A stretch of 64,000 nucleotides of DNA from Lachnospiraceae bacterium (GTDB taxonomy: Bacteria; Bacillota; Clostridia; Lachnospirales; Lachnospiraceae), in assembly GCA_017500935.1 (NCBI GenBank), contig JAFVXW010000011.1, positions 124,001-188,000 of the forward strand, written 5' to 3'. The notes under the pieces were generated by a model. The model did not search any database and had not been told where the DNA came from. It saw nothing but the letters and a program-made list of their open reading frames with translations. Below, piece after piece: positions 18,159 to 27,390 of this stretch (the stretch's first letter is position 1; every line of letters starts with the position of its first letter). Position numbers and translations under genes: made by a program.

Positions 18159-18496
18159 ACAAAGTCCTCCCGCATGGGGGCAAAGAAATCCACCAGCACG
18201 CCCTCCTCCAGACAGACACAGCCATGAATCACGCCGTCTTTTTTCAGCATGGTATCACCGGCACGCACAATCTTTTTGACGCCGTCAATTTCAAATTCAA
18301 AGACACCCGACACAATATAGGTAATCTGGGTATGGGGATGGCAGTGCAGCGCGCCCACACTTCCCTTTTTAAAATGATTCTCCACACACATTATTTCATC
18401 GGTGTAGGCAAGAATCTTTCTTGCGACACCGTCTCCGCAAACTTCCAGATCAATTTCTTCATTTTTGACCCAGCGATTATTTTTTGTATTTTTCAT
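18155..18496 (-). CDS. Small cupin-domain protein
   Basis: A protein of 113 residues with a single beta-barrel cupin. HCHPHTQITYIVSGVFEFEI holds the first metal-binding motif (H-x-H with Gln and a later Glu), and VIHGCVCLEEG the second. The start MKNTKNNRW at 18496 lies behind GGAGGATC; two upstream in-frame ATGs lack such a site. First gene of the cupin-MATE-DUF4838 operon. Cupins of this size bind metals and sense or convert small molecules; substrate unknown. Confidence 0.85.
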   Translation of the reverse strand: MKNTKNNRWVKNEEIDLEVCGDGVARKILAYTDEIMCVENHFKKGSVGALHCHPHTQITYIVSGVFEFEIDGVKKIVRAGDTMLKKDGVIHGCVCLEEGVLVDFFAPMREDFV

Positions 18497-18553
18497 ATGA
18501 TCCTCCATCCGGGATATCTGATCCAATCAGCCCTTTGATACCACTATACCACA

Positions 18554-18604
18554 ACACCGCCAGTTGACAAGAGGGGGAGAACTGACTTGTCAAACCGACG
18601 GTGT
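18554..18604. repeat. Inverted repeat upstream of the cupin operon
   Basis: ACACCGCCAGTTGACAAG (18554-18571) pairs with CTTGTCAA...CGGTGT (18586-18604) with a small bulge. A second hairpin AGCGGCTTCAAAGCCGCT follows at 18628-18645. Neither has a T run, so they are more like operator or leader structures than terminators. Confidence 0.4.
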
Positions 18605-18676
18605 TTCAAAATAGCTGTCAGGACACAGCGGCTTCAAAGCCGCTTCCCGATTAGGCTGTCCATAATTAAAATTTAG

Positions 18677-20827
18677 TTACAGTGTCAGACAAAACTGATG
18701 TTTTCCCGGCTCAACAGTGACTTTTTTCTGAGAAAGCGTAAGCTCAGCCCTGCAGGGTACAGACACTTCCACTGCAATCTGCGCTTCTTCCCTGCTCCAT
18801 TTTACACTGACTGTTCCCTGGCTGCAGACTGCCTTTCCTTCTGCCCAGTCAAGCTGCTCTGTAAACAGCGGCTCAATCCGCAGGGTTTCGCTGCGTTCAA
18901 TCCCCAGAAGGCCTTCAAACAGCATCTGTACCGGTCCGCCAAACATGGGATGATTGTGGGATTCATGTCCGTTCCATCTCTCCCAGAGCGTTGTCGCACC
19001 TTTCTGCTTCATCCCTCCATAGGAACGATCCGGTACAGTACTCTTTAACAGAGAAACTGCCGTCTCACCGTATCCGTGTGCAAACAGCTGGCGGATCAGA
19101 ACCCCTGTTGCCAAAAATCCGGTGTCAAAGGCATTGCTTTCACAGTAATACGCTGCAATCCTTTCTGCAAGTTTTGCCTCACTGCCTGAAGCGATTTTCT
19201 CAGCAAGTCCGATATCCAGGGCCAGCACATCTGCCCCCTGTACACCGCCTGCAAAATGCCCGGTCTGCGCATCGTAATACTGATCGATCATTGCCTGTTT
19301 CAAATCCTCCTCATCCTGTATGGAATAAGGAGATTCACATCCAAGAATCTGTGCTGTGCTGCGCACCACCGCCAGACAGCGGATCAGATAATAAGTATTT
19401 ACAAAAGGTTCCGGCAGCACCATGGGATCAGGCGCACACCAGTCTCCCAGACACCATCCTCTTTCTTCCTCTCTTACAACAAGGCTTCTCTCATCACATC
19501 TGGAGTACATATAGCGGATGTATTCGCACATATTGTGATAATACTTTTTCAGAATTTCCTGATCCCCGTATCTTCTGTAGTGCTCCCAGGGAACCAGAAC
19601 CATCGCGCATCCCCAGCCTCCGGGGCCGCCTCCTCCTCCATAGAAAGGCGCCGTATGCTGTACATGCCCGGAAATCTTACACTGACCGGCTGCGATATCG
19701 TCCATCCACTTCCGGTAAAAAAGATCAGCATCCAGCATCCAGAAGTCTGATGCACATACAGCCTGTCCGTCACCGGTATAACCCAGGCGCTCTCTGTGCG
19801 GGCAGTCCATCGGAACACCGCAGTGCATATTTCCAAGTCTGCTTCGCAGATATGCTTCCACCAGCCAGTTTATGGTTTCATCACTGCAGACAAAACTGCC
19901 TGTTGCTTCCACATTGGTATGTACGACATCAACCACCAGCTCTTGTACTTTTCCTTCTATCTCAAAATAACGAAAGCCGTGCCATGTAAAATGCGGAAAG
20001 CATTCCTGACCATTTCCTGCAGAAATATAGATATCCTTCTGAATCTGTTTGACACCGCCGGTGGAGGAAAAATCAAGTTTTCCGTCTTCATCCAGTTCTT
20101 CCGCGTAACGGACAGTCACTGTTTTTTGTGATTCTTCCTTTTCCACAAAATGGCACCATCCGGTGATATTTTCACCGGCATCATATATACTGCGTCCGTC
20201 AACAGTCCCGATCAGAACCGGCTTGATCGTCCGTATCACCCGGTCTGCTGGACACTCCTGCAGTCTAAGTGCGCCCTCCGGTGCCGCAGCAGGCTCCACA
20301 GGCTGCATCTCATATTCTTTTTCACAAAAATCCTGTACCTCGCCCATATATACATTGTTGTATACAATATGGGAAGGTTTCCATTTCATCCATTCGCCGG
20401 AAACCAAAAACGCTTCAGACGCTCCATCGGCAAACATCTCAAACCAGAGCTTGGGTCTGCCGTACCACATTTCGCCTTCCGCCATGCGTTCATACTGATT
20501 GTACCAGCCATTTCCCAGCAACACCTCAATGGTGTTTTTACCTGCCTGCAAATATCCGGTGATATCATAGCAGCAGTAATAGGTCTGGCAGCTTCTCTCA
20601 TCATGAATGGGATATTTCAGACGCTGGCCTTTGCGCAGATCATAATCAGACCAGACCGGCACCAGAAGATCGTCAGATACTTTCTTTCCATTCAGATACA
20701 GTTCAAAAAAACCAAGACCGCAGATATTGATCTTTGTTTTGGTTATCTTCTCCAGAGAAAACTCTCCGGCAATTAACGGTGCCTCACAATTCTGACACCC
20801 GATCCACTGTCCCTGCATAACTAACAT
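18677..20827 (-). CDS. Alpha-L-rhamnosidase, GH78 type
   Basis: A protein of 716 residues without a signal peptide, so cytoplasmic. An N-terminal beta-sandwich is followed by an alpha/alpha six-hairpin barrel: VPMDCPHRERLGYTGDGQ (near 340) holds the family's acidic catalytic residues, and ATTLWERWNG and SHNHPMFGG lie in the second half. It would cut terminal rhamnose from imported oligosaccharides. It closes the araC-permease-binding protein cluster. The start is uncertain: ATG at 20827 is very close to AAGGA and ATG at 20818 is 12 bases from it. Confidence 0.88.
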   Translation of the reverse strand: MLVMQGQWIGCQNCEAPLIAGEFSLEKITKTKINICGLGFFELYLNGKKVSDDLLVPVWSDYDLRKGQRLKYPIHDERSCQTYYCCYDITGYLQAGKNTIEVLLGNGWYNQYERMAEGEMWYGRPKLWFEMFADGASEAFLVSGEWMKWKPSHIVYNNVYMGEVQDFCEKEYEMQPVEPAAAPEGALRLQECPADRVIRTIKPVLIGTVDGRSIYDAGENITGWCHFVEKEESQKTVTVRYAEELDEDGKLDFSSTGGVKQIQKDIYISAGNGQECFPHFTWHGFRYFEIEGKVQELVVDVVHTNVEATGSFVCSDETINWLVEAYLRSRLGNMHCGVPMDCPHRERLGYTGDGQAVCASDFWMLDADLFYRKWMDDIAAGQCKISGHVQHTAPFYGGGGGPGGWGCAMVLVPWEHYRRYGDQEILKKYYHNMCEYIRYMYSRCDERSLVVREEERGWCLGDWCAPDPMVLPEPFVNTYYLIRCLAVVRSTAQILGCESPYSIQDEEDLKQAMIDQYYDAQTGHFAGGVQGADVLALDIGLAEKIASGSEAKLAERIAAYYCESNAFDTGFLATGVLIRQLFAHGYGETAVSLLKSTVPDRSYGGMKQKGATTLWERWNGHESHNHPMFGGPVQMLFEGLLGIERSETLRIEPLFTEQLDWAEGKAVCSQGTVSVKWSREEAQIAVEVSVPCRAELTLSQKKVTVEPGKHQFCLTL

Positions 20828-20861
20828 CGTCCTTATATATACATATTAAAAGCGTGCGCAA

Positions 20862-20899
20862 AAAAGCTGATGTAATAAGTTGCCCTATTACATCAGCTT
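20862..20899 (-). terminator. Terminator of the sugar transport operon
   Basis: A perfect 14-bp stem AAGCTGATGTAATA with TATTACATCAGCTT is followed on the minus strand by TTTTTT. It lies 33 bases after the binding protein stop, so the rhamnosidase must depend on readthrough or its own promoter. Confidence 0.85.
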
Positions 20900-20931
20900 C
20901 TCATTTAATTTGCAATCAGATAGGGCACAAA

Positions 20932-22680
20932 TTATTTATTTGCGTACCATTCGTTTGCTTCGTCAGTCAGAGTCTGACCACCTAAGGAGAGATACTTCTC
21001 AACATATGCATCCCAATCAGCTTCAACATCGAGTTCGCCGGTGATCATCTTGATCCATGTTTCATCACGATAGGTGTTGATTTCGCTCTGCAGATCGCCT
21101 GCGGAAGGAAGAGTTACAGAAACTGCGTCCTGGATGTAGCTATCGTACTGAGGCTTTTCGAACCAGCTTAAGCGGTTAGCAATGGATTTGTCTTTGTAGA
21201 ATACAGCGTCGTATGCAGTCTGGCTGAAGGTACGGTCGCCACCGTATAAGGAACGGCAGCCCCACAGACCGATTTCGTTAAAGCCTGCATTGTCGAAGTC
21301 TGCGCTTCTGGTATAGGTGCCATCACCGTTATCGGTGTAGTGTTCACCTTCGATACCGTATGCAGCAAGCATATACAGTTCATCGTCAGTTGCAAATGCG
21401 TTCATGATCTGGAAGATGGTAGCAAGCTTTTCTTCATCATCCATCAGGTTTGCATTGTAAACTGCGGATTCACCAACTGCTACGGAGTAACCTACAGAGT
21501 AACCATATTCGCCGTTAGGGCCTGTAGGCCAGGGACCATATGCGAAGGTAGCATCTTCACCGTTAACTGCCCAGTATTCCTGTGCACAAGGGCCGCCAGC
21601 GTCTTCTGCGCTTACAACGCCTCTTTCACGATAGTGGTCGATGGAAGCCAGTGCGGATACACCGTACAGACCGTTAACCAGACCGTTGGAGATTGCCCAG
21701 TATGCGCCGGAGATAGCTTCTTTACCGGTTACGAATTCAGGATCGATAACGCCGTCTTTGTACATGTCAGCGATGATCTTAACAACTTCTTTTGCTTCGT
21801 CAGAAACGTCGGGGTTCACGATCTGGCCGTCTTTTTCCTGCCAGTAGGAAGTGCCGCCTACAAAGCCGCTGTACATGCCGTAAGCACCAAACAGAGCCTT
21901 CAGACCGGTTGCGCTCATACCATAGGTATCGTTAGCACCGTTGCCATCGGGATCTTCTTTTGCAAAACGGTAAGCAAGGTCTACGTATTCTTCAACGGTC
22001 TTGGGAAGATCATCAGCGGATACACCGAGAGCTTCCAGCCAGTCGCCACGGTATACCAGCTGCTTGTAAGGCATGGAACCGTCGGGCTTGAAGGAAGGAA
22101 CGGTAACCATTTCGCCGTCGATGGTAGCGTAGTCAACCCACATATCAACGTCTTCGATCAGATCGCCGTAAGCTGCGCCGCCTTCGATGAAGTTCCAAAC
22201 GTCAGGAGCGTTTTCTTTGAAAAATTCCAGATCCCAGGAAGCGATAACGCCCTGATCATAGTAAGTTTCAACGGTGGTTTCGCTCTGAGCAAGGAATACG
22301 TCGGGAGCAGTGTCACCAGCCAGACGGGTGTTGATCAGTTCTGCGTAGTTAGCCTGTTCGATGTAAACCAGTTCGATGTCTACGTTGATGCCGTGTTCTT
22401 CTAACAGACGAGCTTCAACAGCGGGAGTGATAACGTCTTTTTCGTTGTCAACAGGACCAAAGAAGTAACCAGCAACGCTGATATGTACGGGTTCGGTGTT
22501 AGCGGGTTCTTCTGCTTTTTCTTCAGCAGGCTCTTCAGCCTTTTCTTCAGCCTTTTCTTCTGTCTTCGCAGTGGTGTCTGCTGCAGGTGCCTGAGTTTCA
22601 GCTTCTTTGCTGCCGCAGCCAGCCAGCAGAGTGGTCACCATAGCGGAAGCCAGAAGCAGAGAAATAAATTTCTTTTTCAT
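20932..22680 (-). CDS. Sugar ABC transporter substrate-binding lipoprotein
   Basis: A protein of 582 residues. The start MKKKFISLL has AGGAGG upstream; the lipobox is LLAGC. A linker made of repeated EEKAEEPAE units follows (near residues 28-55), then a large family 1-type solute-binding domain of the LplA/YtcQ class, typically 500-560 residues. It captures oligosaccharides for the two LplB/LplC-type permeases coded upstream. No ATPase is coded nearby, as is normal for this class, which shares an MsmX-type ATPase. Confidence 0.92.
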   Translation of the reverse strand: MKKKFISLLLASAMVTTLLAGCGSKEAETQAPAADTTAKTEEKAEEKAEEPAEEKAEEPANTEPVHISVAGYFFGPVDNEKDVITPAVEARLLEEHGINVDIELVYIEQANYAELINTRLAGDTAPDVFLAQSETTVETYYDQGVIASWDLEFFKENAPDVWNFIEGGAAYGDLIEDVDMWVDYATIDGEMVTVPSFKPDGSMPYKQLVYRGDWLEALGVSADDLPKTVEEYVDLAYRFAKEDPDGNGANDTYGMSATGLKALFGAYGMYSGFVGGTSYWQEKDGQIVNPDVSDEAKEVVKIIADMYKDGVIDPEFVTGKEAISGAYWAISNGLVNGLYGVSALASIDHYRERGVVSAEDAGGPCAQEYWAVNGEDATFAYGPWPTGPNGEYGYSVGYSVAVGESAVYNANLMDDEEKLATIFQIMNAFATDDELYMLAAYGIEGEHYTDNGDGTYTRSADFDNAGFNEIGLWGCRSLYGGDRTFSQTAYDAVFYKDKSIANRLSWFEKPQYDSYIQDAVSVTLPSAGDLQSEINTYRDETWIKMITGELDVEADWDAYVEKYLSLGGQTLTDEANEWYANK

Positions 22681-22714
22681 TGTAATCCTCCTTAAATAAT
22701 AGAAAATAGTTATC

Positions 22715-22726
22715 GCAAGCGTTTGC
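22715..22726. promoter_or_regulatory. LacI/CcpA-like operator before the binding protein gene
   Basis: On the minus strand GCAAACGCTTGC, a near palindrome of the LacI-family kind, lies 35 bases upstream of the binding protein start. It differs from a full catabolite-response element at the outer positions, so CcpA control is only possible. Confidence 0.35.
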
Positions 22727-22760
22727 TGTACGCCCAGGATCAAAATTGGTTGCCGGGAAA

Positions 22761-23633
22761 TCATCCCTTTAAGCTGCCCATGTTAATACCCTTTACAAAG
22801 TATCTCTGCAGGAAAGGATATGCACACAGAATAGGAAGTGTTGCCACATAGATCGTTGCAGCCTTCAGACCTTCGGAACTTACCATTCCAGTAGTTGTGG
22901 AAGAGAATTCCATAATTTCCTTGGAACCGGTCAGAAGGATTCGTCTCAGAACGATCTGCAGGGTGAATTTGGATTCATCGGTGATGTACATTAATACATC
23001 ATACCAGGAGTTCCAGTGACCTACAGCCAGCCACAGACCTACAGTTGCAAGAATGGGCTTGGACATAGGAAGTACGATCGCATAGAAGATCTTGAAACGG
23101 CCTGCACCGTCGATCATCGCACTTTCTTCGATTTCTTCAGGGAGACCCTGGAAGAAGTTTCTCATGATAACCAGGTTGTAAGCACTGATCAGGCTGGGCA
23201 GGAACAGTACCAGCATGTTGTTCATCAGACCAAGGTTCTTGTTAAGCAGGTAGCTGGGAATCAGACCGCCGGAGAAGAACATGGTAAACACGATGAAAAA
23301 TGTCCACAGATCTCTGTGAGGGAAGTACTTTTTGGAAAGTACATACGCACCCATCGCGGTAAAGCACAGCTTTACGATGGTACCGATCACGGTGATCAGA
23401 ATGGTATTCTTATAACCTGTCCAGATGAACTTATTTTTGAATACTTCGTTATAGTTGCTCAGTGTAAATTCCTTGGGCCACAGATGCAGACCGCCCTGGG
23501 TTGCAATGTGGGAAGGAGAAAATGAAATACTAAGCAGATGCAGGAACGCAACAACAATACTTAAGGAAAACAGTGACAGAATCAGATAGATCAGTATTGT
23601 TCCGGGGGTCAGTTTTTTTAATTTTCTCATCAT
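22761..23633 (-). CDS. lplC: Sugar ABC transporter permease, LplC type
   Basis: A protein of 290 residues with six membrane helices. The ABC permease coupling loop is EIEESAMIDGAGRFKIFYAIVLP (near 190), which docks the shared ATPase. The C-terminus PFLQRYFVKGINMGSLKG is characteristic of the CUT1 LplC/YtcP group. The start at 23633 (MMRKLKK) is 10 bases after the lplB stop; the longer frame overlaps lplB deeply. Confidence 0.93.
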   Translation of the reverse strand: MMRKLKKLTPGTILIYLILSLFSLSIVVAFLHLLSISFSPSHIATQGGLHLWPKEFTLSNYNEVFKNKFIWTGYKNTILITVIGTIVKLCFTAMGAYVLSKKYFPHRDLWTFFIVFTMFFSGGLIPSYLLNKNLGLMNNMLVLFLPSLISAYNLVIMRNFFQGLPEEIEESAMIDGAGRFKIFYAIVLPMSKPILATVGLWLAVGHWNSWYDVLMYITDESKFTLQIVLRRILLTGSKEIMEFSSTTTGMVSSEGLKAATIYVATLPILCAYPFLQRYFVKGINMGSLKG

Positions 23634-23643
23634 ATCCGTCACC

Positions 23644-24618
23644 TCACCAGATTCCGTTGCCGTTGATACGTTTGGTGATCGCATTGGTGCCAAGAACCAG
23701 AATGAATCCGATACCGTTCTTGAACAGACCTACGGCAGTACCCATTGCGTACTTCATCTCACCGATACCGTATCTGTAAACATATGTATCAATAATATCT
23801 GCGGTTTCATATACTGCGGAGTTGTACAGGTTAAATACCTGGTCAAAGCCTGCATCCAGAATACCGCCGATTTCCAGAATCAGCATAACCGTGATGGTTG
23901 CCGCGATACAGGGCAGTGTAATGTATCTGGTACACTGCAGCTTGGTCGCGCCGTCACACTTTGCAGCTTCATAAAGTGAAGGATCAATACCCGAAATAGC
24001 TGCCAGATACAGAATGGAAGCCCAGCCGGCGCCCTTCCAGATATCCGTTACGATCAGCGTTCCGCGGAAATAATCGTTGTCACCCAAAAAGTAAATAGGT
24101 TCCATATTGAACAGTGTGCCCAGAATACTGTTTACCGCACCGTTGCTGGGGGATAACAGCTGCTGGAACAGACCTGCTAAAACGACCCAGGAAATAAAGT
24201 GGGGCAGATAAGTAATGGTCTGTACTGCCTTCTTGAATTTTTCATTGTTAACTTCGTTTAAGAGCAATGCCAGAATGATCGGAACCGGGAATCCGCAGAT
24301 AATTCTCAGCAAACTGATCTCCAGAGTGTTCTCTACCGCTCTGGCGAAGGTATTGGTTGCAAACAGCTTGGTGAAGTTCTCAAGACCGCACCAGTCACTT
24401 CCCCAAATACCCTGACGGATCTTGTAATCCTTAAAGGCCATGACAATGCCGCCCATAGGAATGTACTTAAATACTGCAAAGTACACTACCACCGGGATAA
24501 ACATCAGCACCAGCGCATACTGCTTTTTGTAACCCGCAAAGTCAGCAATAAACGACTGCCACCATGTCTGCTTCTGCGGTATGCCTGCTACCGCATTCTG
24601 AGGTTTTTTCTTGCTCAT
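23644..24618 (-). CDS. lplB: Sugar ABC transporter permease, LplB type
   Basis: A protein of 324 residues with six membrane helices. The coupling loop is SLYEAAKCDGATKLQCTRYITLP (near 217). Start MSKKKPQ behind GGGGAGG. It pairs with LplC to form the membrane channel. Families of this type (polysaccharide ABC transporter permease) import plant-derived oligosaccharides, which fits the rhamnosidase at the end of the cluster. Confidence 0.93.
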   Translation of the reverse strand: MSKKKPQNAVAGIPQKQTWWQSFIADFAGYKKQYALVLMFIPVVVYFAVFKYIPMGGIVMAFKDYKIRQGIWGSDWCGLENFTKLFATNTFARAVENTLEISLLRIICGFPVPIILALLLNEVNNEKFKKAVQTITYLPHFISWVVLAGLFQQLLSPSNGAVNSILGTLFNMEPIYFLGDNDYFRGTLIVTDIWKGAGWASILYLAAISGIDPSLYEAAKCDGATKLQCTRYITLPCIAATITVMLILEIGGILDAGFDQVFNLYNSAVYETADIIDTYVYRYGIGEMKYAMGTAVGLFKNGIGFILVLGTNAITKRINGNGIW

Positions 24619-24661
24619 CGCTTTATCCTCCCCTGTTTTTAGTTTGTGCGATAAAATCAAA

Positions 24662-24701
24662 CACCGGAATATGGAGTGATCATTTCACCCATGCCCCGGT
24701 G
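24662..24701 (-). terminator. Possible terminator after the AraC gene
   Basis: CACCGG with CCGGTG closes an imperfect hairpin followed on the minus strand by TTTGATTTTAT. It lies between the AraC gene and lplB and may be only partly effective. Confidence 0.35.
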
Positions 24702-24790
24702 CTCCCCATCTTCTTAAATCATTACACACTTCCCCAAAAGGAACAATGACAGAAGTTCAGATATGATATACAAAAACAAAGACATGTGTA

Positions 24791-25525
24791 TTACGGATGT
24801 GCCTTGGATGAATCCACATATCTGGTCGGCGTAACGCCGTAATATCTCTTAAACACTCTGCAGAAAGAACTGATATCCGCATACCCTACCGCCTCTGCAA
24901 CCACCTTAATGTTTTCCCTGCGGCGCAGAAGCGCTACGGCTTTCTGCATACGTGCGCGCAGAATGTACTGATGCGGCGTACAGTTGGCTTCTTTCTTAAA
25001 AACTTCTATGAAATAATTCGGATTATAGTGGTACAGATCACTCAGCTCCTCAACCGTGATCTTCTCCGCTATATGCTCCTGTATGTATTTGCTTATTGTA
25101 TACAAAAATTCAGAACTCAGCGTAAAATACTCACTGCCCTTGCAGTAATGAACGATCAGTTCCATCAGGTTCTGCAGCAGATCCTTTTGTCTTTCCTCGA
25201 TCAGTCTGCGCACCAGATGCATATAAAAATACAGGGAATCTTCCTGCGTAGGCACCAGCTCGATCATGCCGCTGATCTGAACTGCCGGCAGATCCACATG
25301 CATATAGGTACACTCGAATCCGGTATCACGGATCTGTTTTAACTCATAAGGGATACAGTTTGGCAAAATATAAACATGTCCCGGAACAAGCATCTGCTCT
25401 CTGTCATTTCCCTTATAGACAGCACCTCCGTCATGCACATAATAGATACGGAAATAACCGGTTCCCTCATTTTCTTCCACATGCCAGTCCGGCGCCACCA
25501 GCGTATTTCCACATTGAATCAGCAT
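24791..25525 (-). CDS. AraC-family transcriptional regulator
   Basis: A protein of 244 residues: N-terminal cupin-like sugar-sensing domain and a C-terminal pair of helix-turn-helix units (ITVEELSDLYHYNPNYF near 155 and NIKVVAEAVGYADISSFCRVFKR near 207). Of two adjacent start codons the second, at 25525, has GAGG at the better distance. It lies directly upstream of the permease and binding protein genes on the same strand and most likely activates them in response to the imported sugar. Confidence 0.92.
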   Translation of the reverse strand: MLIQCGNTLVAPDWHVEENEGTGYFRIYYVHDGGAVYKGNDREQMLVPGHVYILPNCIPYELKQIRDTGFECTYMHVDLPAVQISGMIELVPTQEDSLYFYMHLVRRLIEERQKDLLQNLMELIVHYCKGSEYFTLSSEFLYTISKYIQEHIAEKITVEELSDLYHYNPNYFIEVFKKEANCTPHQYILRARMQKAVALLRRRENIKVVAEAVGYADISSFCRVFKRYYGVTPTRYVDSSKAHP

Positions 25526-25676
25526 AATCATACCTCATTACTTTTCACAAACGATTTACCGACATTCTACAGCATACAGTATTTTCCCGATAAAAACCAT
25601 ATCTTTTTTTCAGGTGCATTGTGCACAAATTCAGCCGCGTATTTTGCAGTTATTCAGAAACCTGTTGTTTTCCCTA

Positions 25677-25720
25677 TTGTATACAGGATTTGTCACTGCA
25701 AATATTCAGTTTTGTATACA
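25677..25720. promoter_or_regulatory. Two direct copies of TTGTATACA between araC-type gene and glnA
   Basis: TTGTATACA occurs at 25677-25685 and 25712-25720, 35 bases apart, each with the palindrome TGTATACA. The gap from 25532 to 25867 holds these, the glnA promoter and no gene. They may bind a regulator of either neighbour; which one is not shown. Confidence 0.3.
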
Positions 25721-25782
25721 TGCATTTTTATGTCACACTTTAGCTCATATTCAGATTTGCATACCGTTTCCCATTTTTTGCA

Positions 25783-25811
25783 TTGTTATAAACACGATTT
25801 TGTATTATAAT
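25783..25811 (+). promoter_or_regulatory. Promoter of the glutamine synthetase gene
   Basis: TTGTTA (25783-25788) and TATAAT (25806-25811) are 17 bases apart. The leader of about 50 bases includes a small GCTGCC/GGCAGC hairpin and ends in GAGAGGAAAG before the ATG. Confidence 0.7.
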
Positions 25812-25867
25812 ATTTAGCAGCAAAAAACGCTGCCGCAAAAAGCAGGCAGCAGAATGAGAGGAAAGCT

Positions 25868-27292
25868 ATGGCAAGAAGTGCACAGGATATTATCCAGCTG
25901 ATCCAGGAACAGAATATTAAAATGGTGGATTTTAAGATCGTAGATATCAACGGTCAGTTCAGACATGTTACGATCCCCGCTTCCCAGTTTACCCCCGACA
26001 CCATGAAAGACGGTATCGGATTTGACGCTTCCAACTACGGATATGCCGTTGTGGAAAAGAGCGATATGGTATTTATTCCCGATCTTGACACCGCAGTTAT
26101 CGATCCTTACTGTGAGATTCCTACCTTATCCATCACCGGCAACGCGATGATCATCGATTATCCCGAAAACCGTCCGCTGGACCAGTACCCCAGAAACATC
26201 GTTCTGGCTGCCGAGCAGTATATGAAGGATCTGGGCATTGCAGACACCATGCTGATCCTGCCCGAATTTGAATTCCATCTTTTTGACAATGTGGGCTGGT
26301 CTGTCAATCCCAACTCCATCGGCGTATCCGTTGACGCCAAACAGGCATACTGGAACAGCGACTGCGAAGGCCACGGCACCGTTGTTGCCCATCAGAAAAA
26401 TTACCACATTGCAAAGCCCTTTGACACTTCCTATGAATGCCGTTCCGAAATGTGTCTGGAACTGGAAAAAATGGGCATTGCAGTCAAATATCACCACCCC
26501 GAAGTAGGCGCTGCCGGTCAGTACGAGATTGAACCCATGCTCGGCCAGATGTCCAAAATGGCAGATGCTTCCATGATGATCAAATATGTCATCCACAACA
26601 CCGCAATCAAATACGGCAAGGCTGCAACCTTCATGCCCAAGCCCGTTTACGGTGAAGCAGGCAACGGCATGCATGTACACATGCTTTTATTAAAAGACGG
26701 CGAACCCGTTTTCTCCGACGACAACGGTTATTCCCATTTAAGCAAAGAAGCACACTATTTCATGGGCGGTCTGTTAAAACACATCGCTTCCCTGTGTGCT
26801 CTGACCAATCCCAGCACCAACTCCTTTAAGCGCCTGATCCCCGGTTTTGAAGCACCTGTGACCGTCGGCTATGCAACCAGCAACCGCAGCGCAGTCATCC
26901 GTATCCCCGCATACGCAAAGACTCCTGCCCTCCGCCGCTTTGAGCTGCGCAACCCCGACGCAACCTGCAACCCTTATTTCTGTTATGCTGCGCTGTTAAT
27001 GGCAGGTCTTGACGGCATCAAGAACAAGATTGATCCTCACGCAAACGGCTGGGGCCCTTACGACTTTAACCTGTACTCTCTTTCCGATGAAGAAAAGGCA
27101 AAATTATCCTCCCTGCCTACCCGTCTGGAAGATGCACTGGATGCTCTGGAAGCAGATCATGATTACCTGACTGCCGGCGGCGTATTCCCGGAACACCTGA
27201 TCAAAAACTTCATCAAGATCAAGAGAACCGAATGCCTGCAGATGTCCAAGATCCCTCATCCCGCAGAATTCGACAAATATTTCAATCTGTAA
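25868..27292 (+). CDS. glnA: Glutamine synthetase, type I
   Basis: A protein of 474 residues. It makes glutamine from glutamate, ammonia and ATP in the cytoplasm as a dodecamer. Motifs seen: beta-grasp FKIVDINGQFRHVTIP, metal site LILPEFEFHLFD, EVGAAGQYEIE, GNGMHVHM, the ATP-binding NPSTNSFKRLIPGFEAPV, and NRSAVIRIP. FNLYSLSDEEK (near 400) resembles the loop holding the adenylylation tyrosine of other type I enzymes, but no adenylyltransferase is in the window. Own promoter and terminator. Confidence 0.96.
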   Translation: MARSAQDIIQLIQEQNIKMVDFKIVDINGQFRHVTIPASQFTPDTMKDGIGFDASNYGYAVVEKSDMVFIPDLDTAVIDPYCEIPTLSITGNAMIIDYPENRPLDQYPRNIVLAAEQYMKDLGIADTMLILPEFEFHLFDNVGWSVNPNSIGVSVDAKQAYWNSDCEGHGTVVAHQKNYHIAKPFDTSYECRSEMCLELEKMGIAVKYHHPEVGAAGQYEIEPMLGQMSKMADASMMIKYVIHNTAIKYGKAATFMPKPVYGEAGNGMHVHMLLLKDGEPVFSDDNGYSHLSKEAHYFMGGLLKHIASLCALTNPSTNSFKRLIPGFEAPVTVGYATSNRSAVIRIPAYAKTPALRRFELRNPDATCNPYFCYAALLMAGLDGIKNKIDPHANGWGPYDFNLYSLSDEEKAKLSSLPTRLEDALDALEADHDYLTAGGVFPEHLIKNFIKIKRTECLQMSKIPHPAEFDKYFNL

Positions 27293-27306
27293 TTGCTTAC
27301 AGCACG

Positions 27307-27346
27307 ATCGCCGGCTGCAAAACCCATGCAGCCGGCGATTTTTATT
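27307..27346 (+). terminator. Terminator of glnA
   Basis: A perfect 13-bp stem ATCGCCGGCTGCA with TGCAGCCGGCGAT is followed by TTTTTATTTT. Confidence 0.9.
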
Positions 27347-27390
27347 TTCTATTTTTATATTTGTAGTTTTTATCGTTACTGTTTTGGGTT

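Noticed and set aside
18620..18660. Terminator of the rhamnosidase gene at the AGCGGCTT hairpin
   Set aside because: The stem is short and not followed by a T run on the minus strand.
21340..22404. Plus-strand open frame of 354 codons over the sugar-binding protein
   Set aside because: Antisense to a clear lipoprotein; no start signal or family.
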